Assembly (NCBI GenBank): GCA_001792465.1
Contig: MGGO01000005.1
Location: forward strand, 19,988 to 32,436
DNA: 12,449 nt
Direction of reading: 5' to 3'
Source of the DNA: Candidatus Woesebacteria bacterium RIFCSPHIGHO2_01_FULL_44_10
GTDB taxonomy: Bacteria > Patescibacteriota > Microgenomatia > UBA8517
Shown here: piece by piece, positions 1-7,024 of the stretch
How positions within the stretch are numbered: the stretch's first letter is position 1
How the letters are laid out: every line of letters starts with the position of its first letter
The notes under the pieces: model-generated
Told to the model about the DNA's origin: nothing
Database searches by the model: none
Seen by the model: the letters and a program-made list of their open reading frames with translations, nothing else
Translations under genes and position numbers: made by a program

Positions 1-14
1 TGTTAAGATAAGTA

Positions 15-686
15 ATGCCCAGAAGGCGTCTAGTATTGGCAAATGAGTGTCTCTATCACATTTACAATCGAGGAGTAAATAAACGCACAATCTTTACCAA
101 TAAACGTGATTACCAAAGAGTCCTTGAAACTATAAAGTTTTATCTTTCAATTGAGCCACCAGTTAGATATTCTCAGTTATTCCTCCTGGCTAGGGATAAT
201 CGCCAGAAACTCCTTCGAGAAACGCTCAAACAAAAAAAGCTTGTCGACATCATTTGCTTTTGTCTCATGCCCAATCATTTTCACTTCCTTCTCAAACAAA
301 ATGTAAACAACGGTATTTCAAACTTCATGAGGAAATTCCAAGTCAGTTATTCACGTTACTTTAACACTAAACACGAACGAATTGGCCCTCTTTTGCAGGG
401 CTCATTTAAAGCAGTGAAAGTAGAAAGCGAAGAACAACTACTACACCTTAGTCGATACATCCATTTGAATCCGTATTCTTCAAATATTATCAAAGATATA
501 AAAGATCTGATTAAATATCCCTGGTCCTCACTACCCGAGTACTTAGGAATCTCCGGAAAAATATGCAAACAAGAAAGCATTCTTTCATTATTTAAAGATT
601 CCAAAGATTACTTGAACTTCCTGATTAACCACGCGAACCATCAAAAAGAGTTAAAAAGGATAGAGCACCTCATCATTGAACGCTAA
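15..686 (+). CDS. REP-associated tyrosine (Y1, IS200-like) transposase
   Basis: Probable RAYT-type single-strand DNA transposase of the Y1/HUH family, 223 aa, about the family's usual length. The HUH metal-binding motif is visible as HFH at residues 88-90 inside MPNHFHFLL. The nucleophile is probably Y112 or Y115 in the helix around SYSRYFN. Other family marks are the N-terminal YHIYNRG (residues 14-20), the QGSFKAV stretch (128-134) and RYIHLNPY (147-154). The ATG at 15 starts a typical MPRRR N-terminus, and there is no convincing Shine-Dalgarno site in the 14 visible upstream bases. The gene is intact. It ends three bases before a perfect palindrome (689-705), as expected for RAYT genes flanked by REP-like hairpins. 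It is the only plus-strand protein gene here and runs convergently towards the minus-strand block. The left end of the element lies outside the window. Family assignment is firm; present activity is unknown. Confidence 0.93.
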   Translation: MPRRRLVLANECLYHIYNRGVNKRTIFTNKRDYQRVLETIKFYLSIEPPVRYSQLFLLARDNRQKLLRETLKQKKLVDIICFCLMPNHFHFLLKQNVNNGISNFMRKFQVSYSRYFNTKHERIGPLLQGSFKAVKVESEEQLLHLSRYIHLNPYSSNIIKDIKDLIKYPWSSLPEYLGISGKICKQESILSLFKDSKDYLNFLINHANHQKELKRIEHLIIER

Positions 687-688
687 CT

Positions 689-705
689 TACACTCCCGGA
701 GTGTA
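689..705. repeat. REP-like palindrome at the 3' end of the transposase gene
   Basis: TACACTCCCGGAGTGTA is a perfect inverted repeat: 8-bp arms (689-696 and 698-705) around one central base. It fills most of the 24 bases between the transposase stop and the stop of the convergent gene. The position and size fit the hairpin recognised by Y1/RAYT transposases. No T tract follows on either strand, so it does not look like an intrinsic terminator. Confidence 0.6.
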
Positions 706-710
706 TGAGA

Positions 711-1448
711 TTACTCTGAAGCTACTTGGATAAATATGCCTACGTCCGAAGATTTGCTACTTGAGATTTCTTTCCAGGCTGAGCCAGACCAGAAGTGAGT
801 CATATTACTGGCTGTACCGGCAAAGGATCCTTCTTCCGAGGCAAACACTCCATACGGACCCATTGTTAGTGTTCCTGGAGCCTCATCTGGTAACCCAAAA
901 GTTTCCATCACCACAAACCAGGTTCCTTTTGAGGCCTTAGTCAAATTATAAGTAAACTTGTTATCAACACTTGTGAGCTCATCGGTGTCGGTCACAAGGT
1001 GCCAATCGGTTGAAAGCTTACCAACCAGCTTGCCTTTATCATTTCTGAAACGCAGTGTCAAAGTTCCCGTTTCAACCCCCTCATCATACCGAAACTTACC
1101 GGAGGACTCACTTCCCAAAAGCAAATCCCTCTCCAGAGACTTCTCGCCCTTCAATTGAATCGTCCCGGGCACGCCTTGAGTGCGGCCGTCGCCCACTTTA
1201 TACAAAAGTTCATAATCCATAGAGTAAGCTTCAATCTTAATGCCCTCAATAACCAACTTGAGCCAATGACCATCAATACTGGGAGTCAGAGAAGCCACCG
1301 GGCGCATTTCCAGGGGGATGGGAGGGACTTTGGCATCCTCATCTTCAAGAGAAACATTTTTGTTTGGCCTAATGACAAAAAAATAAACACCGGCAAAAAC
1401 AAGTGCCCCTAAAACAAAAATTCCCACTGGAATCATCCACTTCTTCAC
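711..1448 (-). CDS. Hypothetical membrane-anchored extracytoplasmic protein
   Basis: I do not recognise this 245-aa protein. Residues 4-26 form one hydrophobic segment after a KK start (signal anchor or uncleaved signal peptide). A short charged and proline-rich linker follows (about 30-50). The rest is soluble, rich in alternating hydrophobic and polar stretches that suggest a beta-rich outer domain (for example LTLRFRNDKGKLVGKL and GTWFVVMETFG). There is no cysteine, and there are no obvious catalytic motifs or repeats. The start used is a GTG at 1448 that overlaps the TGA of the glycyl-tRNA synthetase gene, implying translational coupling. An ATG four codons later (MIPVG) is a possible alternative start. 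No Shine-Dalgarno site is visible. It is the last gene of the minus-strand block and converges on the transposase. The most that can be inferred is an envelope-exposed protein. Confidence 0.75.
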   Translation of the reverse strand: MKKWMIPVGIFVLGALVFAGVYFFVIRPNKNVSLEDEDAKVPPIPLEMRPVASLTPSIDGHWLKLVIEGIKIEAYSMDYELLYKVGDGRTQGVPGTIQLKGEKSLERDLLLGSESSGKFRYDEGVETGTLTLRFRNDKGKLVGKLSTDWHLVTDTDELTSVDNKFTYNLTKASKGTWFVVMETFGLPDEAPGTLTMGPYGVFASEEGSFAGTASNMTHFWSGSAWKEISSSKSSDVGIFIQVASE

Positions 1449-2746
1449 TGTAATTTATTCTGAAGATAATCAGAAACCTTGTCAACTGCCACCCTTTCTT
1501 GCTTCATGGTATCGCGATCACGGATGGTGACAGTGTCATTTTCCAAAGTCTCAAAGTCAACTGTAATGCACCAGGGTGTACCGATCTCATCCTGGCTAAA
1601 GTAGCGCTTACCAATGTTCCCTCGTTCATCCCAGGTCGAGTGAAACGAGAATCTGAGCTGGTCGAAGATCCCCCTCGCCTTTTTCACCAACTCCGGCTTA
1701 TTAGCCAAAAGCGGGAAAACCGCAACTTTATAAGGAGCCAGTTTAGGGTGTAATTTCAGAACAATTCTATCCGTATCCTCATGGTAAGCGTCAAGCAAGA
1801 AAAATAAGGCCGTGCGGTCAACTCCACCTGAAGTCTCAATTACCCACGGCGTATATTCCTCCCCCGTCTCCTCATCTTTGTATATTAATTTATGCCTTCC
1901 CAGGTCCCAGTCCCCTCGGTGGTGAATCCCCTCAAACTCACTCCAACCAAACGGCGCTTCGTATTCAATATCCTGGGCAAACTTAGCGTAGTGAGCGCGC
2001 TCGTCGGGAGCGTGCTCCCTAAACCTCAATTTATCTTTGGTCATCCCTAAAGATACGTACCAGGCGAGCCTTTCTTTTTTCCAATTTTCAAAAACTTTCT
2101 TGCCTTCTTTCTCATCCGGTTTAATGAAAAACTCAAGTTCCATCTGCTCAAATTCACGGCTCCTGTAAGTAAAATTGCCCGGAGTAATTTCGTTTCTGAA
2201 AGCTTTACCAATCTGAGCAATCCCAAAAGGGATTTTAATACGGCTAGAAGCCAGAACATTTTGAAAGTTCACAAATACTCCCTGGGTGATTTCGCCCCTT
2301 AAATAGGTCTTTTGTTTCGGTTCGATCACTCCCAAGTAGACCTCAGTTAAAAGATTAAATGTTTTGGCCTTTGTCCACTCAACTTTCTTGTCGTGTTCTT
2401 TCTCGTGTTCTTCTAATTTATCTTTGTGATCAGCACGGAAGCGCTTATGACATATTTTACATTCCACCAAGGGATCTGTAAAAGCCTCGGTGTGGCCGGA
2501 GGCTTTCCAGACTTCGGGATTCATAATAATAGCCGCGTCAAGACCAACGACGTCGTCTTTCTCATAAACCATTGATTTCCACCACTCACGCTTGATGTTA
2601 TTTTTAAGCTCAACTCCCAGTGGCCCCCAGTCCCAAAAACCTGCTAAACCGCCGTAGATCTCACTGCCGGGGAAAATAAACCCTCTTCTTTTAGCCAGGG
2701 AAACGATTTTATCCATCGCGTTTAACGCGACCTTTTTATCTGCCAT
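1445..2746 (-). CDS. glyS: Glycyl-tRNA synthetase, alpha2 (single-chain) type
   Basis: Charges tRNA-Gly with glycine in the cytoplasm. The 433-aa chain is a class II synthetase of the homodimeric type. The N-terminus has YGGLAGFWDWGPLG (31-44). Motif 2 is FRNEITPGNFTYRSREFEQ (183-201). Motif 3 lies around SGGVDRTALFFLLDA (306-320). The anticodon-binding domain starts near APYKVAVFPLL (337-347) and runs to the end. Two things are odd. The stretch that usually reads RPETAQG is RGEITQG here (150-156). The zinc-binding insertion, usually two CxxC pairs, is short and has one CxxC (C96, C99) plus H114 and H118 in a C2H2-finger-like pattern. The start is the ATG at 2746, 14 bases after the recO stop. 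No Shine-Dalgarno site is seen, but a TATAAT lies 8 bases upstream of the ATG. It is slightly shorter than many family members because of the reduced insertion. Confidence 0.96.
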   Translation of the reverse strand: MADKKVALNAMDKIVSLAKRRGFIFPGSEIYGGLAGFWDWGPLGVELKNNIKREWWKSMVYEKDDVVGLDAAIIMNPEVWKASGHTEAFTDPLVECKICHKRFRADHKDKLEEHEKEHDKKVEWTKAKTFNLLTEVYLGVIEPKQKTYLRGEITQGVFVNFQNVLASSRIKIPFGIAQIGKAFRNEITPGNFTYRSREFEQMELEFFIKPDEKEGKKVFENWKKERLAWYVSLGMTKDKLRFREHAPDERAHYAKFAQDIEYEAPFGWSEFEGIHHRGDWDLGRHKLIYKDEETGEEYTPWVIETSGGVDRTALFFLLDAYHEDTDRIVLKLHPKLAPYKVAVFPLLANKPELVKKARGIFDQLRFSFHSTWDERGNIGKRYFSQDEIGTPWCITVDFETLENDTVTIRDRDTMKQERVAVDKVSDYLQNKLQ

Positions 2747-2754
2747 TGGTGTTT

Positions 2755-2783
2755 ATTATACTAGCTAGTGAGCTTCTTTCCAA
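2755..2783 (-). promoter_or_regulatory. Candidate promoter for glyS
   Basis: On the minus strand a perfect -10 TATAAT (2760-2755) is preceded, after exactly 17 bases, by TTGGAA (2783-2778), 4 of 6 matches to TTGACA. Transcription would start close to base 2748, giving an almost leaderless glyS mRNA. The -35 box is inside the end of recO. The -10 box is the stronger half of the evidence. Confidence 0.35.
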
Positions 2784-3303
2784 CCCGAATCGAATTAATT
2801 TTTTTTTCGGTCACAGATTCAAGTGCCTGATCCGGATCATCCAAGGGTTTACCCTCGGGCCAAAAGCCGCTTAATACCAACGCATCCTTGGTAAATTCCG
2901 CCCGCAAAGTCCGTAAATTCAAAGAAGTTTTTAGCTTTCCTAAGTAATCAATCAAGAGGCTGTATAAACTGGCATTTCTCTCATCATCCCGAGTAATTTT
3001 ACCAACCACCTCACAAAAAAAATAAGCTACGGAAACTTTGGGCAAGTTGGAGCGTATTTCATCAAATGAATCCAGTATCTCGGTTTCAGTTAAGATATCC
3101 AGTCCCCGACCAGTGGCCGCTTGAAAGTTAATTTTGCTAAACATTTCAATACTGGCCCGCTTGCGACTACTGGGCTTTCTGACTCCCTTGGCAATCATGG
3201 AAAGTTTCCCACAATTTTTGGTATAAAGCACTAGTATCCTGTCTGCTTCCGAGTAGTTCCTGCGTGCCAGCACTATTCCCTCGTCCTTGAAGCCCCTAAT
3301 CAT
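2761..3303 (-). CDS. recO: DNA repair protein RecO, short form
   Basis: RecO helps load RecA and anneals DNA in the RecFOR recombination pathway. The N-terminal OB fold is well matched: GIVLARRNYSEADRILVLYT (9-28) followed by GKLSMIAKGVRKPSSR (32-47). The helical C-terminal domain follows (about 85-165). At 180 aa it is clearly shorter than the roughly 230-250 aa usual for the family, and the cysteine zinc cluster of many RecO proteins is absent. The frame ends naturally at a TAG. The start ATG overlaps the TGA of the DUF4012 gene as ATGA, so translation is probably coupled. Short RecO forms are plausible for reduced CPR-type genomes, and I see no frameshift at the end. Identity is good; whether the short form is fully functional is open. 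Confidence 0.9.
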   Translation of the reverse strand: MIRGFKDEGIVLARRNYSEADRILVLYTKNCGKLSMIAKGVRKPSSRKRASIEMFSKINFQAATGRGLDILTETEILDSFDEIRSNLPKVSVAYFFCEVVGKITRDDERNASLYSLLIDYLGKLKTSLNLRTLRAEFTKDALVLSGFWPEGKPLDDPDQALESVTEKKINSIRVGKKLTS

Positions 3304-5246
3304 ATCCTGAAGCGAAATTCTTTGTCTGTTCGTAAAAACAATTCTTCCGATTGTTTCCCTAGCTCAATGGAATAAAGTGGCGCGTCTTTGCCGGGCTGTT
3401 TTTGAATTAGCATCTTGTATTCATCATCCACACCAAAAGGCAATTTATAAACTACCTCAATCTGAACCACACCATTGGGCCGCAGTTCAAATCCACCAGC
3501 AAAAACTGTCTTGCCCAGATCTTCATACGGCTGGGCTTTGTCCTCAAAACCACTACTGTCAATTAACTCACTGCCACGAGGTACATAAATCCTGGTCCAG
3601 TTAGGCAAAACCGAGTTGAGCCAACCGTCGTAATCTTTGGTGTTTTTGTAAGTAATGGTCAGGGTTTTGGTAACGCTGCCGTCGGGCGCTACCTCAATGT
3701 TTTGCACCACCTCTTGGTTGACATATAGATTAGATTTTCTACCACCCAAGTTGGCGTCATTAACGTGCAAGTAGTCCCCACCATATTCTTTAATCCGCCC
3801 GGCAATGTTAAACGACTCCACGCCTGCCTGAGCTTCATCATCGAGCATATAAAGAAGAACGTGCTTTTCCAAAAGAGATTTAAAGGCTGCCTCAAAAAGG
3901 TCGGGCAGTTTCTCTTTGGGCTGACCTAGGGCATTGCTTAAAATTGAATTCATCAAAGGCCCGACAATCTTCTTGCGGTTGTCCATATTAGGCGGGGCCA
4001 AAATAATTTCTCCCGTTAACGGATCCCAGATCACCGGACCCTCCTGGTCAGCAAAACTCTCCAGCTCATAAATAACCTGTGGGCAATCACACCTTGGATC
4101 AATCTCGGTACTAAAGTTGCCAAAACCAGGAACCCCAATTTGGCCCAAAACGTCCAATAAATTGACTAAAACCTGGGTATCAACGGCGATCACTCCGTCA
4201 ATGTCTCTGATACCTGCCTTCTCGGCAGCCTCGACAAAAAGATCCATCGATTCAGCAAAATCGGGGCTAAAGTTCATGTCTCTTAACCTGACATTTTTAT
4301 TCAGAACGTATGGGCCCTTGATGTATTTAACTACCGGATCAGGCGCGGGGACAGAAGGGGGATACCTACCGTCAAGATGGTAAATGTCATCCGAAGCCAC
4401 GGGTGAAAACTTCCCCTCGGATACATCGGCCAAAGAATAGGCCGTGAGAAAGCCGCCAGTGGGCCGCAGTTCTTTATCATTTTGGAAAAGGATCAAGTAT
4501 TCCCTATCACCATCAATACCCATCAGGTAGGGAGCAACGCGCAGAAGCGGGATGCTGTCTTCCACTAAACTTGCTCCCTGATCAACCATGGCCACCCCAT
4601 CTTTAATTTTGTTGCGAACCTCGCGACCGGCAACTTTAACGGGATAACGGTTGGGGTTAACCTTGTCAATTTCGGCCTGCGCCAATTTTACTTTTTGGCT
4701 AATTTCTTCAAGTTGGGGAATAACGTCGTCAATTGTAGCAACAATAAACTCAATTCTGTCATTGGCATTCTCTTCTCCACTTTGGGCCTCTTTGCTCGGA
4801 TCCCCCGTAAAACCAATTATGTCAGCATAGGGCTCAACCGTTGTGATAATAATTTCCGCGGCATCCAAGCCGTGCTGCCCGGCCTTCATCACCGCATCCC
4901 CATCACGATAGTAACCACCTACAAGCGGTAGGATTCGAGTCCAGCCTAAAATTTTGTATGATTTTTGTAAGGAGGTCAGATCACTTCTTACATTTCCAAT
5001 TTCTTCCCTAACTCTGATGATATTTTGTTCGTCCTTGACCACTGACTCTAATTTTCTGGCTGAGGCCGTGAGCGCCCTGGCATTTTTATAAACCAAAAGG
5101 CCAGGAATAATAATTGCTGCCATAAAAACCGCCAACCCTACCCCCACACCCACCAAAACCCACTTTCGCTTTTTAACAAAACTTACCAATTTTTCTTTGA
5201 AACTTTTTTTGACCAACTCGTCCGGTTTAATTTGTGGTATTTCCAT
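3300..5246 (-). CDS. DUF4012 membrane-anchored protein
   Basis: A 648-aa protein with a positively charged cytoplasmic N-terminus, one transmembrane segment (about 29-53) and a large extracytoplasmic part. Residues 56-230 are mostly helical and may form coiled coils. The DUF4012 core follows, marked by FQNDKELRPTGGFLTAYS (254-271), LRDMNFSPDF (321-330) and IDGVIAVDTQVLVNLLDVLG (349-368). The C-terminal part (about 500-648) is beta-rich and ends without a second membrane helix. DUF4012 has no firmly established biochemistry that I know of. The core pattern recalls the LytR-CpsA-Psr (LCP) ligases that attach glycans to the envelope, and the placement 20 bases after the phosphoglycosyl transferase gene supports a role in surface polysaccharide. 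Both points are inference. ATG start at 5246 with no clear Shine-Dalgarno site. It is translationally coupled to recO downstream. Confidence 0.9.
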   Translation of the reverse strand: MEIPQIKPDELVKKSFKEKLVSFVKKRKWVLVGVGVGLAVFMAAIIIPGLLVYKNARALTASARKLESVVKDEQNIIRVREEIGNVRSDLTSLQKSYKILGWTRILPLVGGYYRDGDAVMKAGQHGLDAAEIIITTVEPYADIIGFTGDPSKEAQSGEENANDRIEFIVATIDDVIPQLEEISQKVKLAQAEIDKVNPNRYPVKVAGREVRNKIKDGVAMVDQGASLVEDSIPLLRVAPYLMGIDGDREYLILFQNDKELRPTGGFLTAYSLADVSEGKFSPVASDDIYHLDGRYPPSVPAPDPVVKYIKGPYVLNKNVRLRDMNFSPDFAESMDLFVEAAEKAGIRDIDGVIAVDTQVLVNLLDVLGQIGVPGFGNFSTEIDPRCDCPQVIYELESFADQEGPVIWDPLTGEIILAPPNMDNRKKIVGPLMNSILSNALGQPKEKLPDLFEAAFKSLLEKHVLLYMLDDEAQAGVESFNIAGRIKEYGGDYLHVNDANLGGRKSNLYVNQEVVQNIEVAPDGSVTKTLTITYKNTKDYDGWLNSVLPNWTRIYVPRGSELIDSSGFEDKAQPYEDLGKTVFAGGFELRPNGVVQIEVVYKLPFGVDDEYKMLIQKQPGKDAPLYSIELGKQSEELFLRTDKEFRFRI

Positions 5247-5266
5247 ACTTTTTTAACTCTACACTA

Positions 5267-5908
5267 TTAAGCGGCACCTTTTCCACTAACCATTACCCAG
5301 GGGGTTTTGGCCAGAATCAGAAGATCAAGCCAGACTGATTTTTTCCGGGCATAGTAAGCATCCATCTCAATCCTTTTGTCAAAGGTTACCTCACTTCGTC
5401 CCGATACCTGCCAAAAGCCCGTAATTCCGGGTTTAACGGTTAAAACTTCTTTTACCAGCTCGCGGGTTCCGGGGTACTTCCTCTGCTGTTTAATTAGCTC
5501 CTCTTCATAGTAGGGCCTCGGACCCACAAGGCTCATTTCCCCTTTTAAAACGTTAAAAAGCTGTGGAATTTCGTCAATTGAATGCTTGCGCAGGATCCTC
5601 CCTACGGATGTTACTCTGGGATCGTTCATTATTTTGTAGTTTCCGGCCTCCTGTTGTTCTTTATAGGCTCTGGCAAATCTGGGATCTTTTCGGAGGAGTT
5701 CGTAAGCATTGGGGATCATGGTCCTAAACTTATATGCATAAAAATGCTTGCCCCCAAGGCCTACGCGCTTGGGGGTGTCGGCAAAGACCGGCCCACGGCT
5801 AGTAATCTTAATGAAAATTGCGGAAACAATGAGAATCGGGGAGAAAATAATAAGAAGAATTATGGTGCTAACCAGATCTATTATTCTTTTTATAATTCTG
5901 TACCACAT
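5267..5908 (-). CDS. Undecaprenyl-phosphate sugar phosphotransferase (bacterial sugar transferase family)
   Basis: Monotopic phosphoglycosyl transferase that moves a sugar-1-phosphate from a nucleotide sugar to the lipid carrier, starting a glycan chain at the inner face of the membrane. It is 213 aa, a short form (PglC-like core) without the multi-helix N-terminal part of WbaP/WcaJ-type enzymes. The re-entrant membrane helix is at about 8-33. KFRTM is at 60-64. The catalytic Asp-Glu pair is D112-E113 in SIDEIPQ. GPRP (129-132), KPGITGFWQVSGR (159-171) and the C-terminal DAYYARKKSVWLDL (183-196) are all present. The ATG at 5908 lies 30 bases after the guanylyltransferase stop. There is no Shine-Dalgarno site. 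A minus-strand TATAAT (5928-5923) sits 14 bases before the ATG but has no good -35 box. The sugar it transfers cannot be told from sequence. Confidence 0.95.
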   Translation of the reverse strand: MWYRIIKRIIDLVSTIILLIIFSPILIVSAIFIKITSRGPVFADTPKRVGLGGKHFYAYKFRTMIPNAYELLRKDPRFARAYKEQQEAGNYKIMNDPRVTSVGRILRKHSIDEIPQLFNVLKGEMSLVGPRPYYEEELIKQQRKYPGTRELVKEVLTVKPGITGFWQVSGRSEVTFDKRIEMDAYYARKKSVWLDLLILAKTPWVMVSGKGAA

Positions 5909-5938
5909 ATTGGGCAGGTGGCATTATACTATAAAAGT

Positions 5939-7024
5939 CTATTCAACATATCTTGACTTTTCCGTCTCGATCTTCTTAAACATTTGTTTCACTTTTTCTG
6001 TTTTATCCATTGGAACAACCAAAAGAGCATCATCAGTATCAATAACAACTAGGCTATTCATACCCACAATCCCGACTAGTTTGCCTCTTCTTGCATAAAC
6101 CAAGTTACCTTCTGACTCAACGAACTCTGCCTCTGCCCCTCCCTCAATTACATTTTTCTCATTTCCTTCCTTCATTGCATCAAAAAAAAGCTTCCAAGTC
6201 CCTACATCTTCCCAGCCAACCGAGATAGGAATGGTCAATCTTAAATCATTAGGTAACTTTTCAAACAACCCGTATTCAACAGAAATCTTTTCAAATAAAC
6301 CATACTCTCTCTCCAGCACCTTTCTTTCTGAGTCCGTTCCCCAAGTCTCTTGGATCTTCAGTAAACCCTCATGCTCACTTGGACGATACTTCTCGTAATA
6401 TGAAAGCATCAAGTCTGATCTCCAAGCCCCGTATCCAGTATGAATCAACCAAGTATCGTCCTTAAAGTATTTCTTGGCAGTTTTTAAATCAGGCTTTTCC
6501 ACATGCTTTTGAATCTGGTACAAATCCTTTCTCTCTCGCGTGTCAACTTTCTTACCCATCTGAACCCAGCCATGTGCCGTTGATGGGAAAGTAGGTCTCT
6601 CATTCAAAGAGACTGGCCTACCGGTTTCTTTGCAGAAGTCACCAGCAACTTGCACCGCCCTTAAAAACTCCTCTTCTTCATTTATAAAATGGTCTGACCA
6701 AGAAAAAAACATCACAGATCCGGGGCTGTGCTTGTCAATAACAGCAGCAACTAAACCTACTGCGCCCAGAAGGTCTCTTCTCTCAGGTTCTACTATATAA
6801 TTTTTTGCAGGAATATCTGGAGCTTGTTCTCTTGCAAGTTTTACGTATGCATCCTCCGTAGAAACGTAAATATCTTCAGACTTATATTTCTTTTTGAATC
6901 GAGCAACGGTCTGTTGAAAAAACGATTTTCCCCTGATTACCGGATAAAACTGCTTGGGAAAAGATTTTCGGCTCGCAGGCCACATTCTAGTTCCATAACC
7001 ACCCGCAAATATCACGATTTTCAT
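5939..7024 (-). CDS. manC: Mannose-1-phosphate guanylyltransferase
   Basis: Makes GDP-mannose from mannose-1-phosphate and GTP in the cytoplasm, the donor for mannosyl transfer in surface glycans. It is 361 aa with only the nucleotidyltransferase domain and no C-terminal phosphomannose isomerase domain. The signature FAGGYGTRMWPASR (6-19) with PKQF (23-26) is clear. VEPERRD (78-84), the active-site region WSDHF (109-113), HVEKPD (174-179), HTGYGAW (195-201) and SVGWEDVGTW (268-277) follow the family order. An oddity is a ten-residue tandem near-duplication at 240-259, where EYGLFEK appears twice. The second copy sits where family members have the SIDYGVMEK-like motif. The ATG overlaps the TGA of the upstream GT4 gene (ATGA), so the two are probably co-translated. 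The exact nucleotide specificity is inferred from the family. Confidence 0.9.
   Translation of the reverse strand: MKIVIFAGGYGTRMWPASRKSFPKQFYPVIRGKSFFQQTVARFKKKYKSEDIYVSTEDAYVKLAREQAPDIPAKNYIVEPERRDLLGAVGLVAAVIDKHSPGSVMFFSWSDHFINEEEEFLRAVQVAGDFCKETGRPVSLNERPTFPSTAHGWVQMGKKVDTRERKDLYQIQKHVEKPDLKTAKKYFKDDTWLIHTGYGAWRSDLMLSYYEKYRPSEHEGLLKIQETWGTDSERKVLEREYGLFEKISVEYGLFEKLPNDLRLTIPISVGWEDVGTWKLFFDAMKEGNEKNVIEGGAEAEFVESEGNLVYARRGKLVGIVGMNSLVVIDTDDALLVVPMDKTEKVKQMFKKIETEKSRYVE
6248..6307 (-). repeat. Tandem 30-base duplication in manC (diverged)
   Basis: Residues 240-249 and 250-259 of the guanylyltransferase both contain EYGLFEK. At DNA level the copies share the block TTTGAAAAG but differ at several synonymous sites, so the duplication, if it is one, is old and under coding constraint. 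Confidence 0.45.

Noticed and set aside
5751..5775. Perfect 8-bp inverted repeat CCCCCAAG/CTTGGGGG inside the phosphoglycosyl transferase gene
   Set aside because: One such stem is expected by chance in a window this size, and it encodes residues normal for the family.
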